Assembly (NCBI GenBank): GCA_029245795.1
Contig: JAQWOP010000015.1
Coordinates: 1-64,000, forward strand
Direction: 5' to 3'
Origin: Hyphomicrobiales bacterium
GTDB taxonomy: Bacteria > Pseudomonadota > Alphaproteobacteria > Rhizobiales > TMED25
Length of the DNA stretch: 64,000 nucleotides
A program made the translations under genes and the position numbers. Positions 10,837-27,482 of this stretch are shown here, one piece after another; position 1 is the stretch's first letter; each line of letters opens with the position of its first letter. Under the pieces are notes generated by a model. It ran no database searches. It saw nothing but the letters and a program-made list of their open reading frames with translations, and was not told where the DNA came from.

Positions 10837-11043
10837 ATGAAAAATATTATAATTGTATTAACATTAATACTACTTACGAGTTCAGTATATGCTGGTTCAT
10901 GCCCAATGATGGCTATGGAATTAGATGGTAAAATTGAAGAAGCCCAAAAAATGCGAGATGCTGGTATGAAAGCTCACGAAGCTGGAGACCATGCAAAGTC
11001 TGAAGAATTATTAAATAAAGCTATGGAGCTTTTTAAGAATTAA
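10837..11043 (+). CDS. small predicted secreted protein, unknown function
   Basis: 68 aa with a signal peptide (MKNIIIVLTLILLTSSVYAG) then a short helical Met/Glu/Lys-rich region; followed by a terminator. Confidence 0.7.
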   Translation: MKNIIIVLTLILLTSSVYAGSCPMMAMELDGKIEEAQKMRDAGMKAHEAGDHAKSEELLNKAMELFKN

Positions 11044-11056
11044 CAATAATATTATA

Positions 11057-11082
11057 GGGGCAACTGTTAACAGAATGCCCCT
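11057..11082 (+). terminator. intrinsic terminator after small secreted protein
   Basis: GGGGCAACTGTTAACAGAATGCCCCT followed by TTTTT. Confidence 0.75.
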
Positions 11083-11253
11083 TTTTAATCAAAATTATTG
11101 TTAATTTTATTTCTGAAAACTATTTTGCGAAAAAATGATATATAATTTGTAATATTTGTGAATATATTTTCTTTTAAAAGTATATTATTTTAATTTTAAT
11201 ATTTTTGTTTATTATTATAAGTACTAAAAAATTTTTTTATATATATACAAAAA

Positions 11254-11763
11254 ATGACAAAAGATCTTATTGGATATAATGATATAATAAATAGATCAAA
11301 GTTCTTTATAATTGAAGATGCCTTATCTTTTGTAAAGAAAAACGATGGCTTTCCAGGAGATCATCATTTCTACATTACCTTCGAAACAAACTTTAATGGC
11401 GTAGAAGTGTCAGAAAATCTTCATAAAGAATTTCCAAATGAAATGACAATAGTCCTTCAACACCAATTTAGTGAGCTTGATGTTAAAACCAATTACTTTA
11501 CAGTAACATTACATTTTGCAAATATTCCTGAAAAGATAGTTGTTCCATACAAAGCTATAAAAAGATTTTATGACCCAGCAGTGAATTTTGTAATTGATCT
11601 AAATATCCAGAATGAAGAAATGCCCTTATCTTCAGAAAAGCATAATTTAGAGGAATTAAAAACAAATGAAGAATTAAATAAGCCAAGAAACGTAGATAAA
11701 AATATCTCCAATAATGGCCAAGTTATATCACTTAATAGATTCAAGAAAGATTTAAAAAAATGA
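11254..11763 (+). CDS. sspB: SspB-family ClpXP adaptor (alphaproteobacterial type)
   Basis: DHHFYITFETNFNGVEVSENLHKEFPNEMTIVLQHQF..FANIPEKIVVPYKAIKRFYDPAVNF plus charged C-terminal tail. Confidence 0.85.
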   Translation: MTKDLIGYNDIINRSKFFIIEDALSFVKKNDGFPGDHHFYITFETNFNGVEVSENLHKEFPNEMTIVLQHQFSELDVKTNYFTVTLHFANIPEKIVVPYKAIKRFYDPAVNFVIDLNIQNEEMPLSSEKHNLEELKTNEELNKPRNVDKNISNNGQVISLNRFKKDLKK

Positions 11764-11770
11764 GGAATAG

Positions 11771-13150
11771 ATGAAAAAAAGAATTGAAACTGATACTTTT
11801 GGCGAAATAGAAGTTGATGCCGAAAAATATTGGGGCGCCCAATCTCAAAGATCTATAAAAAATTTCAAAATTGGATGGGAAAAACAACCTCAATCTATAA
11901 TTAAATCTCTTGGGATCATTAAAGCTGCTGCAGCTCAAGTGAACATGAATTACGGTAATTTAGATAAAGATATAGGTAATTCTATAATCCAAGCTGCACA
12001 AGAAGTTATAGATGGCAAACTTAATGATCATTTTCCTCTTGTCGTATGGCAAACCGGATCGGGCACCCAATCGAATATGAATGCTAATGAAGTTATATCC
12101 AATAGGGCTATCGAAATAATGGGTGGTAATATGGGATCAAAAGATCCTGTTCATCCAAATGATCATTGTAATATGTCTCAGTCTTCAAACGACACCTATC
12201 CCACTGCAATGTATATTGCAAGTTCATCCGAAATAATTGACCATCTTGTTCCCGCCTTACGATCAATTGCAAATAAATTAGATCAAAAATCAGAAAAATG
12301 GGAAAGTATTATAAAAATAGGTAGGACACACACACAAGATGCAACCCCATTAACACTTGGACAAGAATTTTCTGGTTATGCAAAACAAATAAAAAATGGA
12401 ATTGATAGAATTATGCTTACATTACCAGGGATTATGGAACTAGCTCAGGGTGGAACTGCTGTTGGAACTGGACTAAATTCTCCTAAGGACTTTGGAGAGA
12501 AAATAGCAAAAGAAATTTCAAGAATTACTCATAAGAAATTTACCTCAGCAGAAAATAAATTTGAAGCATTATCTGCCCATGATGCAATGGTAATGTGCCA
12601 TGGTGCAATAAATACAGTAGCTGTCTCTTTATTTAAAATTGCTAATGATATAAGATTTTTGGGAAGTGGTCCAAGAGCTGGTCTTGGAGAATTATCTTTG
12701 CCTGAAAATGAGCCAGGTTCTTCAATAATGCCAGGTAAAGTTAATCCAACTCAATGTGAATCATTGACACAAGTATGTATTCACATTTTTGGTAATAATA
12801 CAGCAATTTCTATGGCAGGAAGCCAAGGCCATTTCCAATTAAATGTGTTCAATCCAATGATGGCGTATAATTTTCTTCAATCGGTCCAACTTATGTCTGA
12901 TGCAGTAATATCCTTTGGTAATAACTGTTTAGATGGCCTAGAACCAAGAATAGAAAATATAAAAGCAAATGTTGATAGATCTCTCATGTTAGTTACTGCC
13001 TTAGCGCCAAAAATTGGTTATGATAAAGCAGCAAAACTTGCCAAAAAAGCTCACTTAAATAATACGAGTTTAAAAGAAGAAGCTCTGAAATCAGGTTATA
13101 TTAATGAAAAGGAATTTGATCTCTTAGTGGATCCAAGTAAAATGATATGA
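11771..13150 (+). CDS. fumC: class II fumarate hydratase
   Basis: [33 protein letters not shown]. Confidence 0.97.
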   Translation: MKKRIETDTFGEIEVDAEKYWGAQSQRSIKNFKIGWEKQPQSIIKSLGIIKAAAAQVNMNYGNLDKDIGNSIIQAAQEVIDGKLNDHFPLVVWQTGSGTQSNMNANEVISNRAIEIMGGNMGSKDPVHPNDHCNMSQSSNDTYPTAMYIASSSEIIDHLVPALRSIANKLDQKSEKWESIIKIGRTHTQDATPLTLGQEFSGYAKQIKNGIDRIMLTLPGIMELAQGGTAVGTGLNSPKDFGEKIAKEISRITHKKFTSAENKFEALSAHDAMVMCHGAINTVAVSLFKIANDIRFLGSGPRAGLGELSLPENEPGSSIMPGKVNPTQCESLTQVCIHIFGNNTAISMAGSQGHFQLNVFNPMMAYNFLQSVQLMSDAVISFGNNCLDGLEPRIENIKANVDRSLMLVTALAPKIGYDKAAKLAKKAHLNNTSLKEEALKSGYINEKEFDLLVDPSKMI

Positions 13151-13154
13151 ATAG

Positions 13155-13376
13155 ATGGAAAAACGTTCAATAACTATTGCAAAGCATAAAACTAGTATTT
13201 CACTTGAGAGGGAATATTGGGATATGATAGACCATATATCTTTAGAAAAGAAAGTTTCTCTTTCAGGTATGATTGAACTTATAGATAGACAAAAAACGGG
13301 CACGAACCTTGCATCAGAAATTAGAATATACGTTTTAAATTATTTGTTAGAGCTATCAAAGAAATCGCTAGTTTAA
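13155..13376 (+). CDS. ribbon-helix-helix domain protein
   Basis: KRSITIAKHKTSISLEREYWDMIDHISLEKKVSLSGMIELIDRQ..LASEIRIYVLNYL, RHH architecture. Confidence 0.75.
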   Translation: MEKRSITIAKHKTSISLEREYWDMIDHISLEKKVSLSGMIELIDRQKTGTNLASEIRIYVLNYLLELSKKSLV

Positions 13377-13435
13377 AAGATCCTTTATAAGGATTATTCT
13401 ATTGCATGAATCAATCATATAAATATTATTAATTT

Positions 13436-15652
13436 ATGAATGCTGATTATTTAATTGATCTTAACGAAGCTCAAAAAGCTGCTGTGCTCCAAACCGATGG
13501 TCCTCTCCTAATATTGGCAGGAGCAGGCACTGGAAAAACAAAAGTCTTAACCTCTCGACTTGCGCATATTATATATACAAAAAAATCATTCCCTTCCAAT
13601 ATTTTAGCGGTAACTTTTACCAATAAAGCTGCGAAAGAAATGCAAATTAGAATAGGGAAAATTATAGGAAATGCTATCGAGGGGATGAACTGGTTAGGAA
13701 CATTCCATTCTATTGGAGCAAAACTGCTCAGGGCACATGCAGAACAAGTAAACTTGAAAAGTGATTTTACAATACTTGATACAGATGATCAATTAAAAGT
13801 AATTAAAGAAGTTATTAAGGCCGCTGGAATTGATGACAAACATTTTCCTCCAAGATTCTTTTTATCCTTTATTGAAGGCTGGAAGAATAAAGGATTAACT
13901 CCTGAAAAAATATTAAATCATCCAATTGATGCAATTGGTCATGAAAAAAGTGTTACAATCTATAAAAATTATCAACAACGTTTAACCAAATTAAATTGTG
14001 TTGATTTTGGTGATTTACTTCTACTTCCTCTAAAAATATTACAAAATAATGTTGATCTATTAAATAGATACCAGTCTTTATTTTCCTATATTTTAGTTGA
14101 TGAATACCAGGATACAAATACCGTTCAATATCTATTGTTAAGACTTTTATCTCAAAGAAATAGAAATATTGCCTGTGTTGGAGATGATGATCAATCTATC
14201 TATGGTTGGAGAGGAGCTGATGTTAATAATATTCTAAATTTTGAGAAAGATTTTGAAGGAGCAAAAATAATACGACTAGAAACAAATTATAGATCTACAA
14301 AGAATATACTTGGCGCGGCTAGAAGTTTGATATCTTTTAACAAAGATCGACTTGGAAAAGATTTATCTGCTCATTCTATTGATAGCGGAAACAAAGTTAA
14401 AATTCGAAGCCTTTGGAGTGCAGAAGATGAAGCCAGATATATATCTGATGAAATAGCTTCACTAAAGATTAATAAAATAAATTTAAATGAAATCGCAATA
14501 TTAGTTAGAGCCAGCTTTCAAATGCGAGAATTTGAAGATAGATTTATTATTAATAATATTCCGTATAGAGTAATTGGCGGACCCAGATTCTATGAAAGAC
14601 AAGAAATTAGAGATGTTATTGCCTACCTTCAGTTAGTGATAAATCCTGATAATGATTTAAAATTTGAGCGTATAATAAATACACCCAGAAGAGGTATAGG
14701 AGAAACTACGTTACGTCTTTTAATTGAAACTTCAAGAACACTTGGCTTATCTTTATATCAAGTATCAAAAAAATTAGTCCAAACAGATGAAATAAAACCA
14801 AATACAAGAGTTCAGCTATCAAAACTAATCACAATGATAGATGGTTGGATAGAAAAAAATGGTAATATGGACCATGTTAATCTTACTCAAATTATATTAG
14901 AAGAATCAGGCTACATTGCGATGTGGGAAAATGATAAATCACCAACATCAGAGACTAGAATAGAAAATATAAAAGAACTAATTGGACAGATATCTGAATT
15001 CAATTCTCTAAATGAATTTTTAGAGCATATATCACTTGTACTTGAAATAGAAAATGATGAAACAATAGACAAAGTTAATATAATGACACTGCATTCTGCA
15101 AAGGGACTTGAATTTGATGTAGTTTTTATCCCAGGACTAGAAGAGGGTGTATTTCCAAATCAAAGAGCTCTTGATGAAAAAGGAAATATTGGATTAGAGG
15201 AAGAAAGAAGACTTGCTCATGTTGGCTTAACAAGAGCAAAAAATAATTTACAATTATTACATGCTCAAAATAGAAGAATTTATGGAAGCTGGACCCAATC
15301 AATCCCATCTAGATTCTTAGACGAAATATCAAAAGAATTTGTTGAGCAGGATATTGTCTATACTAATAACAATATCAATAACTCTTTTAATGATAGCTAT
15401 AACAGACCTAACTTAAAGAAATTGACTGCACTTCAACGTTTGCAGGCTGCAGGTCATATCATAGATGGTGATTATGAAGAAATAACATCAGATGAATTTG
15501 AGATCATTGAACAAAATCAAAGAGTGTTTCACACAAAATTTGGTTATGGTTTTGTGGTAAGTAATGACCATGATAGAGTTGAAGTTGATTTTGAGAAAGC
15601 TGGTAAAAAAATCGTGCTATCGTCATATCTCGAATTGGTAAAGAATGGCTGA
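13436..15652 (+). CDS. uvrD: UvrD/PcrA-type DNA helicase
   Basis: LILAGAGTGKTKVLTSRLAHII, VDEYQDTNTVQY, VGDDDQSIYGWRGAD, TLHSAKGLEFDVVFIPGLEEGVFP. Confidence 0.93.
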   Translation: MNADYLIDLNEAQKAAVLQTDGPLLILAGAGTGKTKVLTSRLAHIIYTKKSFPSNILAVTFTNKAAKEMQIRIGKIIGNAIEGMNWLGTFHSIGAKLLRAHAEQVNLKSDFTILDTDDQLKVIKEVIKAAGIDDKHFPPRFFLSFIEGWKNKGLTPEKILNHPIDAIGHEKSVTIYKNYQQRLTKLNCVDFGDLLLLPLKILQNNVDLLNRYQSLFSYILVDEYQDTNTVQYLLLRLLSQRNRNIACVGDDDQSIYGWRGADVNNILNFEKDFEGAKIIRLETNYRSTKNILGAARSLISFNKDRLGKDLSAHSIDSGNKVKIRSLWSAEDEARYISDEIASLKINKINLNEIAILVRASFQMREFEDRFIINNIPYRVIGGPRFYERQEIRDVIAYLQLVINPDNDLKFERIINTPRRGIGETTLRLLIETSRTLGLSLYQVSKKLVQTDEIKPNTRVQLSKLITMIDGWIEKNGNMDHVNLTQIILEESGYIAMWENDKSPTSETRIENIKELIGQISEFNSLNEFLEHISLVLEIENDETIDKVNIMTLHSAKGLEFDVVFIPGLEEGVFPNQRALDEKGNIGLEEERRLAHVGLTRAKNNLQLLHAQNRRIYGSWTQSIPSRFLDEISKEFVEQDIVYTNNNINNSFNDSYNRPNLKKLTALQRLQAAGHIIDGDYEEITSDEFEIIEQNQRVFHTKFGYGFVVSNDHDRVEVDFEKAGKKIVLSSYLELVKNG

Positions 15653-16499
15653 TATCATTGAGGCAATTATTCAATCAGATATGGATATTAATGATATTGA
15701 CGAATACCTTCTTGATCATAAAATTGCATCTATTTCTCTATTTCAGATAGACGAAACTCCATATATTAGCCTGTTATTTTTGAATACAAAAAGTAATCTT
15801 ATAAAAGATATTATAATAGAAATTTTTGGTTCTGATGTGACATATACAAATAAAAATTTAAAATCTAAAAATTGGGTATTAGAAAGTCAGAAAAATTTAT
15901 CTCCTATTTCTATTAATGGTTTGATTATTCATAATGATAGCTATCCAAAAAATAAATATAAGAAAATTGATATCACAATAAATGAAAGTATAGCATTTGG
16001 AACTGGCCACCATGAAACCACAAGCGGTTGTGCCAAAGGGATGTTATACCTTCATAAATACAAGAATATAAAACATATACTGGATATTGGAACAGGGACC
16101 GGTCTTTTAGCAATTATAGCAGTAAAACTTTGGAAAACAAATGTACTAGCAATAGATAATGACCCTAACGCTATTGCAGTAACAAATTTAAATTCCAGAT
16201 TAAATCAAGTATCAAAATACATTAATGCAAAAGTCTGTGATATTTTGAATACATCAAATAAAATAACCCTTAGAAAGAAATATGATTTAGTTCTAATAAA
16301 CATTTATTCAAATGTAATAAATCAAATTAGGTTTGACATTTGTAAAAGCGTAAAAAGAGATGGTTTTATAATTCTATCAGGTTTCAATATTTTTCAACAA
16401 AGGAGTATAATCAGTAATTACCGTTACTTAGGATTTGTTCCTGTAAAAAAATTGGTAGAAAACAATTGGGTAACGTTGGTGCTAAAGCGCACCAAATAG
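15645..16499 (+). CDS. prmA: ribosomal protein L11 methyltransferase
   Basis: ESIAFGTGHHETTSGC, ILDIGTGTGLLAIIAVKLW; overlaps uvrD 3' end. Confidence 0.88.
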   Translation: MADIIEAIIQSDMDINDIDEYLLDHKIASISLFQIDETPYISLLFLNTKSNLIKDIIIEIFGSDVTYTNKNLKSKNWVLESQKNLSPISINGLIIHNDSYPKNKYKKIDITINESIAFGTGHHETTSGCAKGMLYLHKYKNIKHILDIGTGTGLLAIIAVKLWKTNVLAIDNDPNAIAVTNLNSRLNQVSKYINAKVCDILNTSNKITLRKKYDLVLINIYSNVINQIRFDICKSVKRDGFIILSGFNIFQQRSIISNYRYLGFVPVKKLVENNWVTLVLKRTK

Positions 16500-16658
16500 T
16501 TACTTCCATATAACGTGGTGAATTGTAGCTCTTGAAACACCAATATCTTGTAATATTTTATCAGATAGATGGCTTAATTCTGCCTCTTTACATACATTGT
16601 TTCTATAATGAGAATATCTTGATGCTATATTTTTTGCATAATTATATACAAAGTTCAT
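16500..16658 (-). CDS. DUF1127-like small protein
   Basis: 52-aa ORF not in track: MNFVYNYAKNIASRYSHYRNNVCKEAELSHLSDKILQDIGVSRATIHHVIWK; LSDxxLxDIGVSR motif. Confidence 0.8.
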   Translation of the reverse strand: MNFVYNYAKNIASRYSHYRNNVCKEAELSHLSDKILQDIGVSRATIHHVIWK

Positions 16659-16848
16659 TTTTTTCCTTTCAGTTATTATGTTATGTTAAAAACATGTTAT
16701 TTAAAAAATAGTATGTATTAGATATATGAAAGAATAGCTTCATTTAAAAGTATAAAAAATGTATGTTAGACATGCAAAATATGCATATCTAAATTTGATA
16801 TCCTTGCATAAGTAAATATCTAGAGAATTTAAAATTATTTGTATTCAT

Positions 16849-22446
<5,598 letters not shown>

Positions 22447-22454
22447 ACCTTACC

Positions 22455-23255
22455 CTAACGGATGGATTCCCAAGCCTTACTAATCCAAGAATCAGAATTT
22501 TCTTGAGGCTTAATCCCTCCCTTTTCAAGTTGATTATAAGTATATTCATACCAACGACTATTTGGGTAATTATATCCTAATATAGCGGCCGCTGTTTGAG
22601 CTTCTGAATAAATTCCCATAGACATATAAGCCTCTGAATATCTGGCTAGCGCTTCTTCAATGTGTGAGGTTGTTTGATAGTCTGATATAACAGTCTTAAA
22701 TCTATTTATAGCAGCTGAAAAATAATTCTTTTTTAAATAAAACCTACCGACTTCCATTTCCTCACCAGCTATATGATCTATAGCAAGATCCTTCTTTAAT
22801 CTTGCATCTGCTGCATAATCAGATTCTGGATACTTTTCCAAAATAAGGTTAAATTGATTCAGTGCTTTTTTAGCATTCAATTGATCTCTACCTAATTTTG
22901 CAATTTGAAGGTAATAAGAAACACCAATAATATAATTTGCATATATAATATCCTCACCATAGGGGTATAACTGGATATATCTTGTATATTGATTAATAGC
23001 TTCATTAAATTTTCTACCTTCATATAATGAATATCCTGCCATAATTATAGCTTTTTGAGACCACTTAGAATAGGGGTATTCTTTTTCTACATTTAAAAAT
23101 TCAGCTGCGGCCATTTCATACTTTTCGTTTTCGAGCAGATCTATTGCTGAATTATATATATTATCAATTTCTCTTGGGTTATAGAAATCTATAGGAGTTT
23201 CTGTTGCACAGGCAACTAGAAAAAAACTGATTAGTAAGATTATGGGACGAGTCAT
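22455..23255 (-). CDS. bamD: outer membrane assembly lipoprotein BamD
   Basis: Lipobox near LVACATE; TPR-like YNSAIDLLENEKYEMAAAEFLNVEKEYPYSKWSQKAIIMAGYSLY. Confidence 0.93.
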   Translation of the reverse strand: MTRPIILLISFFLVACATETPIDFYNPREIDNIYNSAIDLLENEKYEMAAAEFLNVEKEYPYSKWSQKAIIMAGYSLYEGRKFNEAINQYTRYIQLYPYGEDIIYANYIIGVSYYLQIAKLGRDQLNAKKALNQFNLILEKYPESDYAADARLKKDLAIDHIAGEEMEVGRFYLKKNYFSAAINRFKTVISDYQTTSHIEEALARYSEAYMSMGIYSEAQTAAAILGYNYPNSRWYEYTYNQLEKGGIKPQENSDSWISKAWESIR

Positions 23256-23304
23256 TCAGATAACAGAATTTAATATATCAATAAAGATATATTATAATCC
23301 AAGT

Positions 23305-24234
23305 TTATAGATTAACAAGCTTCTGTTGAATGTTTTCCTTTGTATTTGAAGTATTCTTATCATCATCGTCTAACTCAGTTAATTCCCAACAGTCTATATT
23401 CTCAAATAATTTTTGTAGAGCCAGGAAATTTAAATGATGCCCTCCATATACAGAAGTATATTTTCCAATAATATCAAAATTTGCTAATTTCAAATCACCA
23501 CAAATATCTAGTATTTTGTGTCTAACAAATTCATCATTATATTGAAGACCATCTCCATTCATAATATGTTTTTCAGTTAAAACTATTGTATTTGATAAAT
23601 TAACACCAAGACCATAACCCATTGATTTAAGTTTCTCTGCATGCTCCAAAAAACCAAAAGTTCTGGAGGATGCAATTTGGGATTGAAAAACATCATGATC
23701 CATTAGAGTTTCCATTCTTTGAACTCCAATACATTCATGACTAAAATCAATCTGAGCATCTATAAATAAGCTATCATGTGGCATAAAACTTGCATAAGAA
23801 CTATTGTTTGAAACTCTTATTGGTTTTGTTATATTTATAAACTTTTTTGTTTTATTTTGCTCTATAGTTCCCGTATCTTTTAATCCATCTAAAAATATTT
23901 TACTACTTCCATCTAAAATGGGAACTTCAGGTCCATCAATTAATATTTCAGCATTATCAATATTAAGACCAAATAGTGCCGCAAGCAAATGTTCAACTGT
24001 GAGTATTGATATTTGCTCATCATTGCTTAATTCAGTACAATAATATGTGGAACTTACATTAGCATGTAATGCTTTAATTGCTTTATTACTATTTGATTTT
24101 AGATCAGTCCTCCTGAAATAAATACCGCTATCAGCAGGAGAGGGGCAAATTATTACACTTGATACTTGACCAGAATGAATACCTTTCCCAATAAACTTTA
24201 CTTTATTTTTGATTGTTTTTTGTTTACTAGGCAT
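23305..24234 (-). CDS. lpxC: UDP-3-O-acyl-N-acetylglucosamine deacetylase
   Basis: GKGIHSGQVSSVIICPSPADSGIYFRRTDL, LTVEHLLAALFGL, VRHKILDICGDL. Confidence 0.97.
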   Translation of the reverse strand: MPSKQKTIKNKVKFIGKGIHSGQVSSVIICPSPADSGIYFRRTDLKSNSNKAIKALHANVSSTYYCTELSNDEQISILTVEHLLAALFGLNIDNAEILIDGPEVPILDGSSKIFLDGLKDTGTIEQNKTKKFINITKPIRVSNNSSYASFMPHDSLFIDAQIDFSHECIGVQRMETLMDHDVFQSQIASSRTFGFLEHAEKLKSMGYGLGVNLSNTIVLTEKHIMNGDGLQYNDEFVRHKILDICGDLKLANFDIIGKYTSVYGGHHLNFLALQKLFENIDCWELTELDDDDKNTSNTKENIQQKLVNL

Positions 24235-24306
24235 AATAAAAAATTACTAACATATATATATAAGAAATTCTATATAATAACTGAACACTATATATTTATT
24301 AAGACT

Positions 24307-26097
24307 TTAATTAGCTTGTCTTTTAAGAAATGATGGTATCTCAAGATCATCTTCTTTAATTTCTAAAGTGTCATCTTCAGATTTAATTTCTGATGATTGT
24401 TCATCATGCATAGTAAGAAGATCATCAAGAACTTCTTCTTGGAAATTATTTTCTACGCTATCTTCATTATTGATATCCTTTGACTCTTGTTCGAGCATGA
24501 AACCTTCTGCTTCATCTAGATTAATATCTTCTTCATTTGAATTAATTAAAGGATCCATTGCTTCTTCTTGTAAACTTGAAATATTAGATCTATCTTCAGG
24601 TTCATTTTGTGTACGTAATTCAATATTTGAATAATTTGTTTCAGTTATTGGGCTTTTATCTTCAATATCTTTTTTCTTAAAGCCAGCATTAACTAGTTTA
24701 CTAAAGAATCCAACTTTATTTTTCTTGCTAGCATCGTCTAATAATTGTTTATTCATGGCCATAGAGACATTTTCATCTTTGATAGAAAAAAATTCACTAA
24801 CTCTTGGTATTTCATTTTGCTCAAAGTCTTTTGTTAATTTTGAGTTAGTAATAAAATTTTCCATATTATCACTTTTTGATCCGTTAAATTCTTTTTTTGG
24901 TTTAATTTCTTGTGAGAAAAAACTGTGATTTGAGTCTATTTTTTTTATTGATATATCCCCATCATATTTTTTCTCAGCAATCGGATCATTTGTTATAGTT
25001 CTTTTCTGCATTACATTTTGTGTATGGTCTTTATTAATCATACCTATAGTATCTTTTGGTATTTGATTGTTTGTTGGAATTGTATAATTCTTATTGAAAG
25101 TATAATTTGTAGAATCCATATTTTTAATATTATTTTCAATTCCTGTCGCAACGACAGAAACTTTAACAGACCCTTCAAGATTAGAGTCAAAAGTAGCACC
25201 AAGAATAATATTTGCATTATTATCTACTTCATTTCTTATCCTGGTAGCAACTTCATCAACTTCGAATAGCGTTAGATCCTCACCACCAGTAATTGATATT
25301 AAGAGCCCTTGAGCACCCTTCATTGAAACATCATCTAAAAGAGGATTGGAAATTGCAGCCTCGGCAGCCTCAATTGCTCTTTTCTCTCCTGAGGCTTCAC
25401 CTGTTCCCATCATAGCTTTACCCATTCCTTGCATGATAGATTTAACATCTGCAAAATCTAGATTAATCAATCCTTCTTTTACCATTAAATCTGTTATTCC
25501 AGAAACTCCTGATAACAGGACTTGATCAGCCATTGCAAAAGCATCAGAGAAAGTTGTTCTTTCATTTGCAATTCTAAATAAATTTTGATTTGGTATCACA
25601 ATTAGAGTATCTACATATTTACCAAGTTCTTCTATACCCTCTTCGGCAATTTGCATCCGTCGCACTCCCTCAAACTGGAAAGGCTTTGTTACTACAGCAA
25701 CAGTCAATATATCTTGTTCTTTGCAGAGTTGTGCAATAACTGGGGCTGCACCAGTTCCAGTTCCTCCGCCCATACCAGCAGTTATGAAGACCATATGAGA
25801 CCCAGCAGAATAATCTAATATTTCAGCTTGAGCTTCTTGAGCTGCAGCAGCACCTATCTTTGGTTGTGAACCAGCTCCAAGTCCTTCTGTAAGATTAGTT
25901 CCCATTTGTATTCTACGCTCTGCACTTGACATTGCAAGAGCCTGTGCATCAGTATTCGCCACAACAAATTCAACCCCGTCAAGGCCCTCTTGTATCATAT
26001 TATTAACAGCGTTACTCCCAGCTCCACCAACACCAAAAACAGTAATTCTTGGCTTTAGTTCGCTCATTGCATCTGGAATTTTTAAATTAATTGTCAT
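24307..26097 (-). CDS. ftsZ: cell division protein FtsZ with long C-terminal linker
   Basis: [26 protein letters not shown]-terminal peptide [11 protein letters not shown]. Confidence 0.98.
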   Translation of the reverse strand: MTINLKIPDAMSELKPRITVFGVGGAGSNAVNNMIQEGLDGVEFVVANTDAQALAMSSAERRIQMGTNLTEGLGAGSQPKIGAAAAQEAQAEILDYSAGSHMVFITAGMGGGTGTGAAPVIAQLCKEQDILTVAVVTKPFQFEGVRRMQIAEEGIEELGKYVDTLIVIPNQNLFRIANERTTFSDAFAMADQVLLSGVSGITDLMVKEGLINLDFADVKSIMQGMGKAMMGTGEASGEKRAIEAAEAAISNPLLDDVSMKGAQGLLISITGGEDLTLFEVDEVATRIRNEVDNNANIILGATFDSNLEGSVKVSVVATGIENNIKNMDSTNYTFNKNYTIPTNNQIPKDTIGMINKDHTQNVMQKRTITNDPIAEKKYDGDISIKKIDSNHSFFSQEIKPKKEFNGSKSDNMENFITNSKLTKDFEQNEIPRVSEFFSIKDENVSMAMNKQLLDDASKKNKVGFFSKLVNAGFKKKDIEDKSPITETNYSNIELRTQNEPEDRSNISSLQEEAMDPLINSNEEDINLDEAEGFMLEQESKDINNEDSVENNFQEEVLDDLLTMHDEQSSEIKSEDDTLEIKEDDLEIPSFLKRQAN

Positions 26098-26174
26098 GGT
26101 GCTTTATCCCTATTTATGTTTTCACTAAAATCTTTCTATTAAAAAATACTCTAACTATAATCTTGTTATCTAAG

Positions 26175-27473
26175 TTAAAAACTATCTCTAAACCATTTTA
26201 ATAGATTAGAAAAAAAATTATTACTATTGTAGGATAAGCTTTGAGTAGTTATTTTTTTATTAACAAAAGTTTCATTCTGTGAATAAGTTAATAAACCTAT
26301 TACATTTGAGAAAATTGGATCGCTAATATCAAAAATTTCAGAACTTATTTGAGGTACTGCTCTCCTAATTGGTGAGTTAAATACTTCCCCTGCAAGATCA
26401 TCTATACCTATCAATTGACTCCCCCCTCCAGTCAGAACTATTCTCTTATTATGAATTAATGATTCACTTACATTAATTAGATTATCTCTAACCTTCTGAA
26501 AAATATCTAATGCTCTTGTGCGAGATATTTCCGCAATGATTGATTTAGATATTTGTATATCGTTTCCATCACTTCCTTCATATCCAACCATTTTCATATT
26601 TAAAAGATCTCCATTATCATAAGAGTTAGTTAAAACTCCTCCATATAAGATCTTTAATTTTTCAGCCTCAACAATTGGTATAGAGAGTGTTCTTGCTATA
26701 TCTTTTGTTATATAGTTTCCTCCAATTGGACTAACTCCAGCATATTTGAAGATACCATCACTAAATACTGAATATGATGTTGTACCAGCACCCATATCAA
26801 TAAGTATTGTCCCTAAATTTGCCTCATCAGAAGAAAGTGTCGCTATTGCACTAGCAAAAGGAGATATAATAATTTTTGATATCTTGGCATGAGCATTCTC
26901 AATAACGTTATTCAAATTTTGTACTATACTTCTCTTGCATGTAATTACACTGATATTTATATCTAATTTTTTACCATACATGCCAACTGGATCTTCAATA
27001 GAACGAACACCATCTATTGAAAATCCCAATGGCATTGTTTCTATTATTACCTTATCGTCCGAAACATTCTGTTCTTCAGCAATCATAAAAGCTGTCTCAA
27101 TATCTTTCTTGGAAACTTGGGTATCTTTTATAGGAACACTTATTTCGTAAAGATTGGATTCAATTGCCTCGGATGAAATATTAACGACTATTTTATCAAC
27201 TGTTAATGACGACATTTCTTCAGCTGCCTGAATAGAAGTTCTAATTGCTAATTCTAAAGCAGCTGGATCAGTAATTATACCTGATTCAAAACCCATTGAT
27301 CTATTATGACCTATTCCCAATATATCGAAACTATATTTATTATTTTCAGATATGATATTACGAACAATAAGACATAGTATTTTGTCTGACCCAATATCAA
27401 TTGCTGCTGTTACTGTATTATTGATTTTTGCAGTAAATTTTCTTGAGATTCGATCAAATGACATCAAGTGCAT
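26175..27473 (-). CDS. ftsA: cell division protein FtsA
   Basis: Actin-like fold TAAIDIGSDKILCLIV, VLTGGGSQLIGI; between ftsZ and ftsQ. Confidence 0.95.
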   Translation of the reverse strand: MHLMSFDRISRKFTAKINNTVTAAIDIGSDKILCLIVRNIISENNKYSFDILGIGHNRSMGFESGIITDPAALELAIRTSIQAAEEMSSLTVDKIVVNISSEAIESNLYEISVPIKDTQVSKKDIETAFMIAEEQNVSDDKVIIETMPLGFSIDGVRSIEDPVGMYGKKLDINISVITCKRSIVQNLNNVIENAHAKISKIIISPFASAIATLSSDEANLGTILIDMGAGTTSYSVFSDGIFKYAGVSPIGGNYITKDIARTLSIPIVEAEKLKILYGGVLTNSYDNGDLLNMKMVGYEGSDGNDIQISKSIIAEISRTRALDIFQKVRDNLINVSESLIHNKRIVLTGGGSQLIGIDDLAGEVFNSPIRRAVPQISSEIFDISDPIFSNVIGLLTYSQNETFVNKKITTQSLSYNSNNFFSNLLKWFRDSF

Positions 27474-27482
27474 TGCATATAC

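Noticed and set aside
13380-13394. Hairpin ATCCTT-TAT-AAGGAT between the RHH gene and uvrD
   Set aside because: Short weak stem without a clear T tract; not convincing as terminator.
16720-16845. AT-rich repeats such as ATGCAAAATATGCATATCTAAATTTGATATCCTTGCATA upstream of pepP
   Set aside because: Only imperfect, low-complexity symmetry; likely ordinary promoter region.
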